A stretch of DNA of 64,000 bases from Flavobacteriales bacterium (GTDB lineage: Bacteria > Bacteroidota > Bacteroidia > Flavobacteriales_F > PHOS-HE28), in assembly GCA_016712535.1 (NCBI GenBank), contig JADJQW010000004.1, positions 558,001 to 622,000 on the forward strand, read 5' to 3'. The notes under the pieces are model-generated. The model did not search any database and had not been told where the DNA came from. It saw only the letters and a list, made by a program, of their open reading frames with translations. Positions 44,004 through 56,845 of this stretch are shown here, in pieces; positions within the stretch are counted from its first letter, which is position 1; each line of letters starts with the position of its first letter. The position numbers and the translations under genes were made by a program.

Positions 44004-44978
44004 TCAATCCGCTGCCTCCATCATGGCCGGGCGTTGCGTGAGCTCGTGGTAGCAGATCACGTCCTCGGCGAAGCAATGGATCACCATGCTCTTGCGGCTG
44101 GCATCAGGGCTGCTCATCTTCTTGCCGCCGTGCAGCAGGTTGGCGTGCCAGAGCAGCACATCGCCGGGCTGGGCATGGAATTCCTGCGCCGGGAAGCCGC
44201 CTTTCCGGATCTCCTCGTCGATGGCCGCCTCGTAGCGCGCGTAAGCATCATCGCCGATCACGAAGCGATTGCCGCCGTGGTCGTAGTTGTTGTTGAGCAG
44301 GTAAGGGAGCCGATGGCTCCCTGGGTGGTAAACGAGGCAGCCGTTGTCCGCGGTGATGGGCTCCAGGGCGATCCACGCAGCGATCATGTAGCCGAGCGGA
44401 TAGGTGGTCATGTGGATGCTGTCGCTGTGGGCGTGCTGCTCGCTGCCGGTGAGGAAGTTGATGCTCTGGAACACGCGCACTTTGCGGCCAAGCAGGAAGT
44501 CCATCGCATCGAGGATACGGCGGTCATGCGTGAAGCGGCGGAGCAGCTCACTATGCCTGTAGGCGAACATGATCTTCCTTCCGGTGAAGTTGAAGTCAAC
44601 CACCTTGTCGCGGATCAAGCGGTCCACCTCGGTATTCATCGCTGCAACTTCATCCAGCGTGAAAAGGCTGCGCAGAACGATGTAGCCGTCGGTGGGCCAG
44701 CGCAGCATCGCTTCTCGCGTCGATGCATCGAAGCGCTGCCATCCTACTGAGGCCTTCAGCTTCTCCAACGCATCCGGTCCATCGAGCCAGGGCTTCTCGA
44801 CGGCTCCTCGCGGCAAGAGGCTGCTGTTGATCGGCAGGAGCACGTTTCGCTTCACGCCGTACTTGTGGTACATGCTCTGCGTGTGCTTCAGCTTCTTCCG
44901 ATTGAAGAGGTTCAGCAGCACATAGCTCGCCTTCAGCTTGCGGAAGAATCCATAGTAGCGGTCCAGCAGTTTGCGCAC
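44004..44978 (-). CDS. Phytanoyl-CoA dioxygenase family protein
   Basis: A ~324-residue Fe(II)/2-oxoglutarate oxygenase-like protein. The metal motif is probably the HSD of EQHAHSDSIHMTT, the distal His lies in DVLLWHANLLHGG, and an Arg for 2-oxoglutarate in DASRKSMVIHC. GYMIAAWIALEPITADNGCL and YHPGSHRLPYL are typical of the PhyH family. No ATG precedes the conserved part: a TTG at 44987 overlaps a promoter-like TAACTTGC (44986-44993), so the GTG at 44978 is preferred. The substrate is unknown. Confidence 0.8.
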   Translation of the reverse strand: MRKLLDRYYGFFRKLKASYVLLNLFNRKKLKHTQSMYHKYGVKRNVLLPINSSLLPRGAVEKPWLDGPDALEKLKASVGWQRFDASTREAMLRWPTDGYIVLRSLFTLDEVAAMNTEVDRLIRDKVVDFNFTGRKIMFAYRHSELLRRFTHDRRILDAMDFLLGRKVRVFQSINFLTGSEQHAHSDSIHMTTYPLGYMIAAWIALEPITADNGCLVYHPGSHRLPYLLNNNYDHGGNRFVIGDDAYARYEAAIDEEIRKGGFPAQEFHAQPGDVLLWHANLLHGGKKMSSPDASRKSMVIHCFAEDVICYHELTQRPAMMEAAD

Positions 44979-45024
44979 GGCGGGCAAGTTAGCCGCACGT
45001 CCCTTCCGCGACGAGCACGGAGGA

Positions 45025-46650
45025 CTACTCCAGCACGACTGGCATGTCCTTCGGGTGCTTCACCTCGTAGCTGAAGCCGAGCTTCTTCGTGGCCTTGGGT
45101 TCGATACGCTGGTTCCAGGTGAGCAGGCCCTTCTGCTCATCGGCAGCGGCGCCGCCCTTATCGATCAGCTTCACCTCGATCTCGCTCTGCGGGCTCAGCG
45201 GGTACTGGTCGCGCACTTCCAGATCCACCGCCGTGCCTTTGGTGTTGCGCACGGTGAGGTCCCAGCCGATGGTCACCGTGCGCTTTCCGCCTACGATGGC
45301 CTTCTCGTTGGTGGTCTTGCGCTTCACGCGTTCAACAACGACTCCTTTGTCGCGGCCAAGGCTGATGTCGAGCGTGTCCTTCGGCTGATCCAGTTGCAGG
45401 TAGCTCTGTCCTACGAAGGTGCCCTCGAAGAACACATTCGCTTCGCCGGGCAGCAGGTTCAGGTCTTCCCAGCCCGTGGTGCGCGCATAGAGGAAGGCAT
45501 CCTTGTCGAGCTTGGGCGTTGCGTAGTGCTTGAAATTGGCCGGAATGCTGTGGCTCTTCACGCCCACGGTATGCGCCACACCATCGGCGGGGATGGTGAA
45601 GGGCGTCTCAATGACGAACTCGACAGTGGTAGTGCGGAAGGCAACGGAGTTGGATACGATGCTGGAGGCGACCTCTTCCTCTTTCATCCGCAGATCGCCA
45701 TCCATCGCGCTTGGCGCGGCCATCGGTGCGTCGCCTCGCACGCGCGATCCCCGGCTGCTGATGGAGATGCTTTCCAGCATCCGTGGCTGGTAGGTGTAAA
45801 GCGTCCAAGGGTACAGTGTGGGCATCACGCCGCCTAGGGTGGGATTGCCGCTGCTCAGGCTCAGGTCCACCTTGCTCCAGTCCTCACCCGTGTTGTTCGT
45901 CACCTGCGCCTTCATGAGCAGCTCGATCGGTTGTCCCACGCCTTTGGCGCGCAGGTCGTACGCCGGAAGCCAGCCGGCATTACCCACGAAGTAGGTGATG
46001 GTGAAGGTGGCGCTCACCTCCACGGTGCTGCTGATCTCCACCACCACTTCGCTGGTGGGGCGCGGAGCCTGTGCTTGCAGGCTGGCCAACTGCTGCCGGA
46101 GCTTCTCCGCTTCAATGTGGATGGCCTGTTTCTTCTCCTCTTGCGTGAGCCAGCCCACCTTCATGGCTTTCATCCGCTCGCGCACATAGTCGTTCACCGC
46201 CATCAATTGCGCGGCGGTGAGCCCGTTCTGCTGACCGCCAATCGCACTGTTCTTGAGCAGCAACTGCTCTTCGTTCACCCACACTTGCTGCACGCCGTTC
46301 TCGATGTTCCAGTCGTGCTCCAGCTTCTTGATGCGCTCCTTCAGGTCCTCGATCTCCTTCTTCTTCGGGCTCTCGGTGAGGTAGTTGATCCGGTGGTTCA
46401 CGCTGAGGATCTGGTAGCCGCCTTTGCCCGTGACCTGGATGCTCTGGGGGTCGATCCCCTCGGCGAGGCCGGTGAATACGAGCAAGCTGGTCCCAGCCGC
46501 CACGGTGGTGCTTGCGCTGCGCGAAACCTGCGCTCCACTAAGGAAAGCTTTGACCTCGCTCACCTTGCTGTTGATGGGTTTCTCACCGTCCGCGGCGGTG
46601 ACTGCACAGGGAAGGAGTACGGATGCGAGCAGGAAGGAGGAGAAGCGCAT
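45025..46650 (-). CDS. DUF4139-containing (mucoidy inhibitor MuiA-like) exported protein
   Basis: A 541-residue protein with signal peptide MRFSSFLLASVLLPCAVTAA. The N-terminal part is DUF4140-like (VSEVKAFLSGAQVSRSASTT), a coiled coil follows (KKEIEDLKERIKKLEHDWNI), and the C-terminal half is DUF4139, with ITYFVGNAGWLPAYDLRA, VDLSLSSGNPTLGGVMPTL and ending NQRIEPKATKKLGFSYEVKH. The family is widespread in Bacteroidota with unclear function. TACCTTCG at 46670-46677 lies 19 bases before the ATG. Confidence 0.87.
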   Translation of the reverse strand: MRFSSFLLASVLLPCAVTAADGEKPINSKVSEVKAFLSGAQVSRSASTTVAAGTSLLVFTGLAEGIDPQSIQVTGKGGYQILSVNHRINYLTESPKKKEIEDLKERIKKLEHDWNIENGVQQVWVNEEQLLLKNSAIGGQQNGLTAAQLMAVNDYVRERMKAMKVGWLTQEEKKQAIHIEAEKLRQQLASLQAQAPRPTSEVVVEISSTVEVSATFTITYFVGNAGWLPAYDLRAKGVGQPIELLMKAQVTNNTGEDWSKVDLSLSSGNPTLGGVMPTLYPWTLYTYQPRMLESISISSRGSRVRGDAPMAAPSAMDGDLRMKEEEVASSIVSNSVAFRTTTVEFVIETPFTIPADGVAHTVGVKSHSIPANFKHYATPKLDKDAFLYARTTGWEDLNLLPGEANVFFEGTFVGQSYLQLDQPKDTLDISLGRDKGVVVERVKRKTTNEKAIVGGKRTVTIGWDLTVRNTKGTAVDLEVRDQYPLSPQSEIEVKLIDKGGAAADEQKGLLTWNQRIEPKATKKLGFSYEVKHPKDMPVVLE

Positions 46651-46669
46651 GTGCGGGTCTATTGGTGGA

Positions 46670-46677
46670 CGAAGGTA
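46670..46677 (-). promoter_or_regulatory. -7-like motif TACCTTCG upstream of the DUF4139 gene
   Basis: On the minus strand TACCTTCG ends 19 bases before the ATG at 46650 and matches the recurring TAnnTTCG pattern. Confidence 0.42.
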
Positions 46678-46745
46678 TCCGAGCTTGGGAACAGTGACCG
46701 GTACACGCCTTGGGGGCCGCGGTTCAGCCAGCGTGGAACGGAAGA

Positions 46746-46769
46746 GGGCCGCCTCTTGCGAGACGGCCC
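46746..46769 (-). terminator. Terminator-like hairpin after the T9SS gene
   Basis: GGGCCGCCTC at 46746-46755 pairs with 46760-46769 apart from one mismatch, with a 4-base loop. It lies about 20 bases after the stop at 46792 on the minus strand and before the DUF4139 gene. Confidence 0.55.
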
Positions 46770-46791
46770 CCTCCATTCAGTGTCGTTCAAC

Positions 46792-48876
46792 CTAGCGCTG
46801 GATCACCAGTCGCTCGTTGTGCAAAGCGGTTCCGGCGGTGATGCTCACCATGTACATGCCGTTGGCCAATTCGCCATTGAGGTCGAGCACGGTGTTCAGG
46901 AAACCGTCCTGCACCGCGATGGTGCGGGCAGCCACGCGCTTGCCATAGGCATCGTAGATGTCAACGGAAACGGTGTTCACGCCCTCCTCCACGTGCGGCA
47001 TGGTCAGCGTGAGCTGGCTGCCGTCGTTCGGGTTCGGGAAGAGCTTCACGCTGCTGCTGTTCTCAGTGCCGGTGGGCTGCTGGGCCATGCCGAAGGCGCA
47101 GGTGGTGAACACGGTGCACACATCGCCCCACGGGGTGAGGTTCGTGTACATGTCCGTGCTGGTCCCCACGCACCAGGTGGCGCCGTTATCGAAGCTCAAG
47201 CGGGCCTCTACCTCATAGAGCTTGCAGGGTTGCAGCACCGTGGTTGCATTGGGCAGCGGAGTGGCCAGGATGCCGGTGTTGTTCAGGTAGGTCCAGGGGT
47301 TGCTGCTCACGCCGTTCTTCACGATCACCACGCCCTCGGACGGGATGCGGAAGCGGAACTGGTACTTGTTGGCTTGCTGGTTCGCGCAGGTGCCGGTCTT
47401 GCGCGAGCGCGGCTTGGCGTACACCAGGTTGGGCGCGCTGTTGCCCATGGGCTTGGTGACGCCGCATGAGAACTGCGTTCCGGCCTCATCCTGCAACTGG
47501 GTCTGCGGGCACTGGCCCAAGGCGTTGTTGATCATCACGCGGCAGGCAGGTCCCCACTCGCGCCAAACGCCGGGGCTGATCTGGGTGCGCACGCGCACGT
47601 TGTAGAGCTTTCCTTCCACCAAGGAGGGCAGGCTGAACATGTTCACCTGGTTGAGGCCCGCGGCATTGGCCGGCCAGCGCAGGCTCAGGGTGCCGTTCGG
47701 GTCGTAGAACCAGAACTGGAACACGTTGTTGGGCGAGCTGTTGGGGGTGAGGTCGGCGGTGAGCACATCGGAGCAGGTGCCGCTAACGCCGCGACGCAGG
47801 TCGAGGCGGTCGCAGCTGGCGCTGATCAGGCGGTCGTTGCCGACGGGGATGCCGAAGCCCTGTCCGCCGGAGATCTGGCTGGTGCAGCCATTGAGGAAGT
47901 TGTTGCGGTTGTCGATCACGCGGGTTCCGCCCACTTGCACGATGTATCCGCCGTTCACGATGCCGTTGCAGGCATCGTCCTCAACCACCACGTAGTACTG
48001 GCCGTTGGGCAGGCAGGTGGTGTAGGTGTAGTTGTTGCTGGGCGGCGGGAAGTCGTAGGCCGGATAACCGGGCGAGCTCTGCACCAGGATGTTGGTGACC
48101 TGCTGGCGGAGCGCCCAGCGGATGCCGCTGGAGCCATCGGCCTGGAAGGTCAAGGTCACCGTCTGCGTGCAAGGGGTGCCTGCGCAGCCGCAAGCCGGAC
48201 TTGCACCGAGCACATCAAGGACCGTGTTCGGGTTGCTGTCATCGCAGGCCTGTCCGGGCGTGCCGTTGTTCACCGTGGGGCATACATCGCAGAAGTCGGG
48301 CACGGCGTCGCCGTCACCATCGGTGAAGTCGTTGCCGCCGGGGCAGATGTCGCAGGCGTCGCCGTTGGTGTCGCCATCGCTGTCGGTCTGAGCGGCGTTG
48401 GAAACGGTGGGGCAGTTGTCGCAGACATCACCCACGCCGTCGCTGTCACCATCCGCCTGGCTCGGGTTGGAGGTGCTCACGCAGTTGTCGCAGGCATCGC
48501 CGTAGCCATCGCCGTCACCGTCAACCGCGGTCACGTTCAGGATGTTGTTCCCGGTGGTGCCACCGTTGAAGTAGGTGCCCACCGAGATGTAGTAGGTGGT
48601 GCCTTGGGTGGCTGCCCAGGTCACGTAGCTCTGCAAGGTGAACTGGCAAGGACCTGCAGGTGCATCATCGTTGCAGGTGATCGGGACCAAGGTGCCGCAG
48701 GTGCCATCGTACACGGCGATCTCCGTGTCATAGCTCGATCCGCAGGTGGTAGCGGTCATGGTGCCGCAAACGCCGCTCACGGTCCACCAGATGTTGCTGT
48801 ACGGGCCGTCGCAGGTGGTCACGGGACCATCCGTTGTCGCCGCTGAGTTGGAGATGCCGGGGCTCGTGTAAGGCAC
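46792..48876 (-). CDS. C-terminal part of a T9SS-secreted protein split by an in-frame TGA
   Basis: About 694 residues in the same frame as the segment 48949-50148, separated only by a TGA (48949-48951) and 24 further open codons. It lacks a signal peptide, and its only convenient start is a GTG at 48876, so it is probably not a separate gene. It holds a PPC-like beta domain (CGSSYDTEIAVYDGTCGTLV), thrombospondin type 3 repeats (DGDGYGDACDNC, DGDSDGVGDVCDNC), a module shared with the 1931-residue neighbour (NPNTVLDVLGASPACGC), and a type IX sorting domain at the end (LFPNPNDGSQLTLTM, NTVSVDIYDAYGKRV, NERLVIQR). Confidence 0.75.
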   Translation of the reverse strand: MPYTSPGISNSAATTDGPVTTCDGPYSNIWWTVSGVCGTMTATTCGSSYDTEIAVYDGTCGTLVPITCNDDAPAGPCQFTLQSYVTWAATQGTTYYISVGTYFNGGTTGNNILNVTAVDGDGDGYGDACDNCVSTSNPSQADGDSDGVGDVCDNCPTVSNAAQTDSDGDTNGDACDICPGGNDFTDGDGDAVPDFCDVCPTVNNGTPGQACDDSNPNTVLDVLGASPACGCAGTPCTQTVTLTFQADGSSGIRWALRQQVTNILVQSSPGYPAYDFPPPSNNYTYTTCLPNGQYYVVVEDDACNGIVNGGYIVQVGGTRVIDNRNNFLNGCTSQISGGQGFGIPVGNDRLISASCDRLDLRRGVSGTCSDVLTADLTPNSSPNNVFQFWFYDPNGTLSLRWPANAAGLNQVNMFSLPSLVEGKLYNVRVRTQISPGVWREWGPACRVMINNALGQCPQTQLQDEAGTQFSCGVTKPMGNSAPNLVYAKPRSRKTGTCANQQANKYQFRFRIPSEGVVIVKNGVSSNPWTYLNNTGILATPLPNATTVLQPCKLYEVEARLSFDNGATWCVGTSTDMYTNLTPWGDVCTVFTTCAFGMAQQPTGTENSSSVKLFPNPNDGSQLTLTMPHVEEGVNTVSVDIYDAYGKRVAARTIAVQDGFLNTVLDLNGELANGMYMVSITAGTALHNERLVIQR
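46861..46927 (-). repeat. DNA segment nearly identical to 50697-50762 (T9SS sorting domains)
   Basis: About 66 bases coding for AVQDGFLNTVLDLNGELANG are almost base-for-base the same in both large T9SS genes (one visible difference, C/T). Flanking sequence is much less alike, which suggests recent duplication or gene conversion. Confidence 0.65.
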
Positions 48877-48948
48877 GTTCGGGATGCTGAGCGCAGCTGC
48901 GCAAGCATCGTTGGCCGGTGGTGGGCAGTTGATGCGCCAGGTGTGGCT

Positions 48949-50148
48949 TCAGGCTCCCGTGGTCTCGGCATCAAGCAGGATGTACACCGGAACGCCAGCC
49001 GTCCAGGCCAAGCTGCCGAAGGTCGATGGTGAAACCACGTCCAGGATGCAGTTCCAACCGGTGGCGCTGCAACCGGCCGAGACCGGCTTCCAGAAGTAAT
49101 CGACATAACCGCCCGAGGCGGCGGTAACCGTGATGGAGTAGTTGCCGGTTACTGGAGGTGTGTAGGTAAAGAGGCGCTCCGCTCCAGGAGTGGGGAAGCC
49201 GCAGCTGCCTGGGCTCCAACCGAAGCCACCGCCACTGAAACCTGTGGCCTGCGTGGTGCCGCAAGCAGCGGCTGCAACCGGTACGGTGCAGGGGTCAACA
49301 ACAGGCGCTGTGCACTGAACAAGGCGCTGGCGGCAGCTACCCAATGCACCGCAGGCAGAACTCGTGTGCGTCCAGAAACGGTAAGTGGTCGTGGTAAGAG
49401 GCGTGTAGTTCACCGGCCCCAGGCCCCATGCGAGGCCAACGGTACCAGCGCCATTGCTGATCGTGATATAGTCCGTTGCAATGCTGCTGGTAAAGGTGTA
49501 GGTGGTGCCAGCCGTCAGGTTCAGCGTGGTGTATTCACCATTATACCCGCAACCTAGCGCAACATCGTTCGCTAGGCCATTGCAGGTTGGCGTAATGGCA
49601 CCCGCGGGGTACTCACCGTACGTGCTAGTAAGGCATGGGCCCACAGGCGGGGGCGGTCCGCAGCTCACGCAGCGCCAACGCACCGTGTTGCTGGCAGCTA
49701 TCGCAACGCACGGGTATTGATAGACCAAGACACGCACCTGCCCCGTGAACGTAGCAGTCCAAAGAATCTTAGGCTGTGCTCCACATACGTCATCATTGTA
49801 GCAGATGTGCGCATTGGCCGTTGTCTTCAGGGACAGGGTCATGTCCGTGGCAGCGGCGGTAGCACCGTCACCAGGGCACAGCGACCACTCGTACTGCTGG
49901 CCACTGGTCACGTTGTAGGTGTTGAATTCACCACCATAGGTCCCAGCAACAGCATCCACGAAGGTGCTGGAAGTAGTGCTTTGGGCCGCGCCCCAAGACG
50001 TTCCGGGCCCGGCGCAGGATCCAGCAAAGCATACCCCGGCTTGGCCGAAGCTGGCCGAGGAAATCAGCAACGCGCCTGCCAAGGCCGCTGCTGTTTGCCA
50101 CCAACGCGAGCGTCGTGGCGAGTTCGAGTTTCTACAATTCATGTTCAT
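48949..50148 (-). CDS. N-terminal part of a T9SS-secreted protein split by an in-frame TGA
   Basis: This gives 399 residues before the TGA. The start is ATG 50148 (MNMNCRNSNSPRRSRWW), with signal peptide AAALAGALLISSASFGQAG. Two or three beta-sandwich modules rich in Cys, Thr and aromatic residues follow (GEFNTYNVTSGQQYEWSLCP, GEYTTLNLTAGTTYTFTS, PVTGNYSITVTAASGGYVDY). The segment breaks off within a module (YILLDAETTGA), and the same module continues after the stop with SHTWRINCPPPANDAC. With the 46792-48876 part the full product would be about 1118 residues. Adhesion or surface display is likely; the exact ligand is unknown. Confidence 0.78.
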   Translation of the reverse strand: MNMNCRNSNSPRRSRWWQTAAALAGALLISSASFGQAGVCFAGSCAGPGTSWGAAQSTTSSTFVDAVAGTYGGEFNTYNVTSGQQYEWSLCPGDGATAAATDMTLSLKTTANAHICYNDDVCGAQPKILWTATFTGQVRVLVYQYPCVAIAASNTVRWRCVSCGPPPPVGPCLTSTYGEYPAGAITPTCNGLANDVALGCGYNGEYTTLNLTAGTTYTFTSSIATDYITISNGAGTVGLAWGLGPVNYTPLTTTTYRFWTHTSSACGALGSCRQRLVQCTAPVVDPCTVPVAAAACGTTQATGFSGGGFGWSPGSCGFPTPGAERLFTYTPPVTGNYSITVTAASGGYVDYFWKPVSAGCSATGWNCILDVVSPSTFGSLAWTAGVPVYILLDAETTGA

Positions 50149-50417
50149 TGGTTTTTGGTTAGAGGAAAGGGAAATGAACGGCGGCTTCCGTAGCGCCAAG
50201 ACGTTGGTAAGGCTGTTGCCTGGTGTGCAAGGCCCGCTGCGCAGTATGCAGGCTGGGCGCGAGAGGATAACGGCGTTGTGGGGGTTAGGTGGGGCTTGTG
50301 GGGCGGGTTAGGTTCACAAGTCCATTCTCTGGTGTTCGGGCAGTTCCTCAATTGGCTGGCCTTGCAAACCGAGCCGATCGCCCCCGGGATTCTTGCAGGA
50401 AACCCCTTAGGGGGAGC

Positions 50418-50447
50418 CAAACTAACAGGGAGGTTTTGCATTGTCAA
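50418..50447 (-). promoter_or_regulatory. Promoter upstream of the interrupted T9SS gene
   Basis: On the minus strand TTGACA (TTG at 50447-50445) is followed after 19 bases by TTAGTTTG (50425-50418), one base off TAnnTTTG. Confidence 0.42.
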
Positions 50448-50558
50448 GCCTTGGTGTTCGATAAGCAGGTTTATTTCGATCACGGGTCCGGCTCGGGCCC
50501 GTACGAACGGCTCATTCAACCGGAGCTCGAGGGTTCACCCGGATCATGGAATGCAAGC

Positions 50559-50589
50559 AGCCCCCGCCTGCCAAAAGCAAACGGGGGCT
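50559..50589 (-). terminator. Terminator-like hairpin after the 1931-residue T9SS gene
   Basis: AGCCCCCG at 50559-50566 pairs with CGGGGGCT at 50582-50589 across a 15-base loop. It lies 39 bases after the stop at 50628 (minus strand); the following bases are only mildly T-rich. Confidence 0.6.
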
Positions 50590-50627
50590 GTGCGTGCAGG
50601 GCCGGGTGCAAAGGCCTCTTTCAGTCC

Positions 50628-56423
<5,796 letters not shown>

Positions 56424-56845
56424 GGGAGTAAGGCTTGGTTTAGGTCCAAGTCCGTCTTCCGGTCAGGCTGGTCCCAAGTGAGCTTGCAGTCTCGCTTGGA
56501 CGATGATCCACGCCCGTTCGGCGGGAAAAATCGCTGATTGAGTGGGGCGAACCTAAGGCAGGACTAAACGCCGTGTCAAGTTATTCTGTCGACGAAATGC
56601 CAACAATGCACGGCGAGGGCCTGTTAATAACCCATGAAGATTAGACCTCCCTGCTCGCCTATTGGGATGGCCAAGCCCATGAAATGGCGGAGCTCAATCC
56701 CCCCTGCACCAATCGGCTGAACCCCGGCTCAGGGCCGGGGCAGGCTCTGGACAACGGTGGCCTGGCCAAGAGAAGGCACGTGAATGCCCCCGCGAGAAGC
56801 CGAGGTGCGGGCTTGTTCGGCGGGAGCGGAATCGTGGCCTACGGC
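56424..56845. other. 422-base intergenic region between the MksB-like gene and the giant T9SS gene
   Basis: No JetD/MksG gene or other coding region was seen. It contains the promoter-like pair for the T9SS gene at 56548-56579 and a GC hairpin at 56722-56728 with 56734-56740 (CCCCGGC/GCCGGGG) that may end the mksFEB transcript. Confidence 0.6.
56548..56579 (-). promoter_or_regulatory. Promoter upstream of the giant T9SS gene
   Basis: On the minus strand TTGACA (TTG at 56579-56577) is followed after 21 bases by TAGGTTCG (56555-56548). The start codon is about 125 bases downstream. Confidence 0.5.

Larger units (their letters stand above)
50149..50627. other. 479-base intergenic region between the two T9SS genes
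   Basis: No credible gene was seen. On the minus strand it holds a promoter-like pair for the 50148 gene (TTG at 50445-50447, TTAGTTTG at 50418-50425) and, near its other end, the terminator of the 1931-residue gene (50559-50589). The leader of the 50148 gene would be about 260 bases long. Confidence 0.6.

Noticed and set aside
48949..48951. Selenocysteine reading of the in-frame TGA
   Set aside because: No convincing SECIS-like stem-loop follows the codon, TGA is used as a normal stop throughout the window, and extracellular structural proteins are not typical selenoproteins.
56424..56845. A short or degraded jetD/mksG gene after the MksB-like gene
   Set aside because: Neither strand shows TOPRIM-like or DUF3322-like text, and 422 bases are far too short for the ~400-residue protein.
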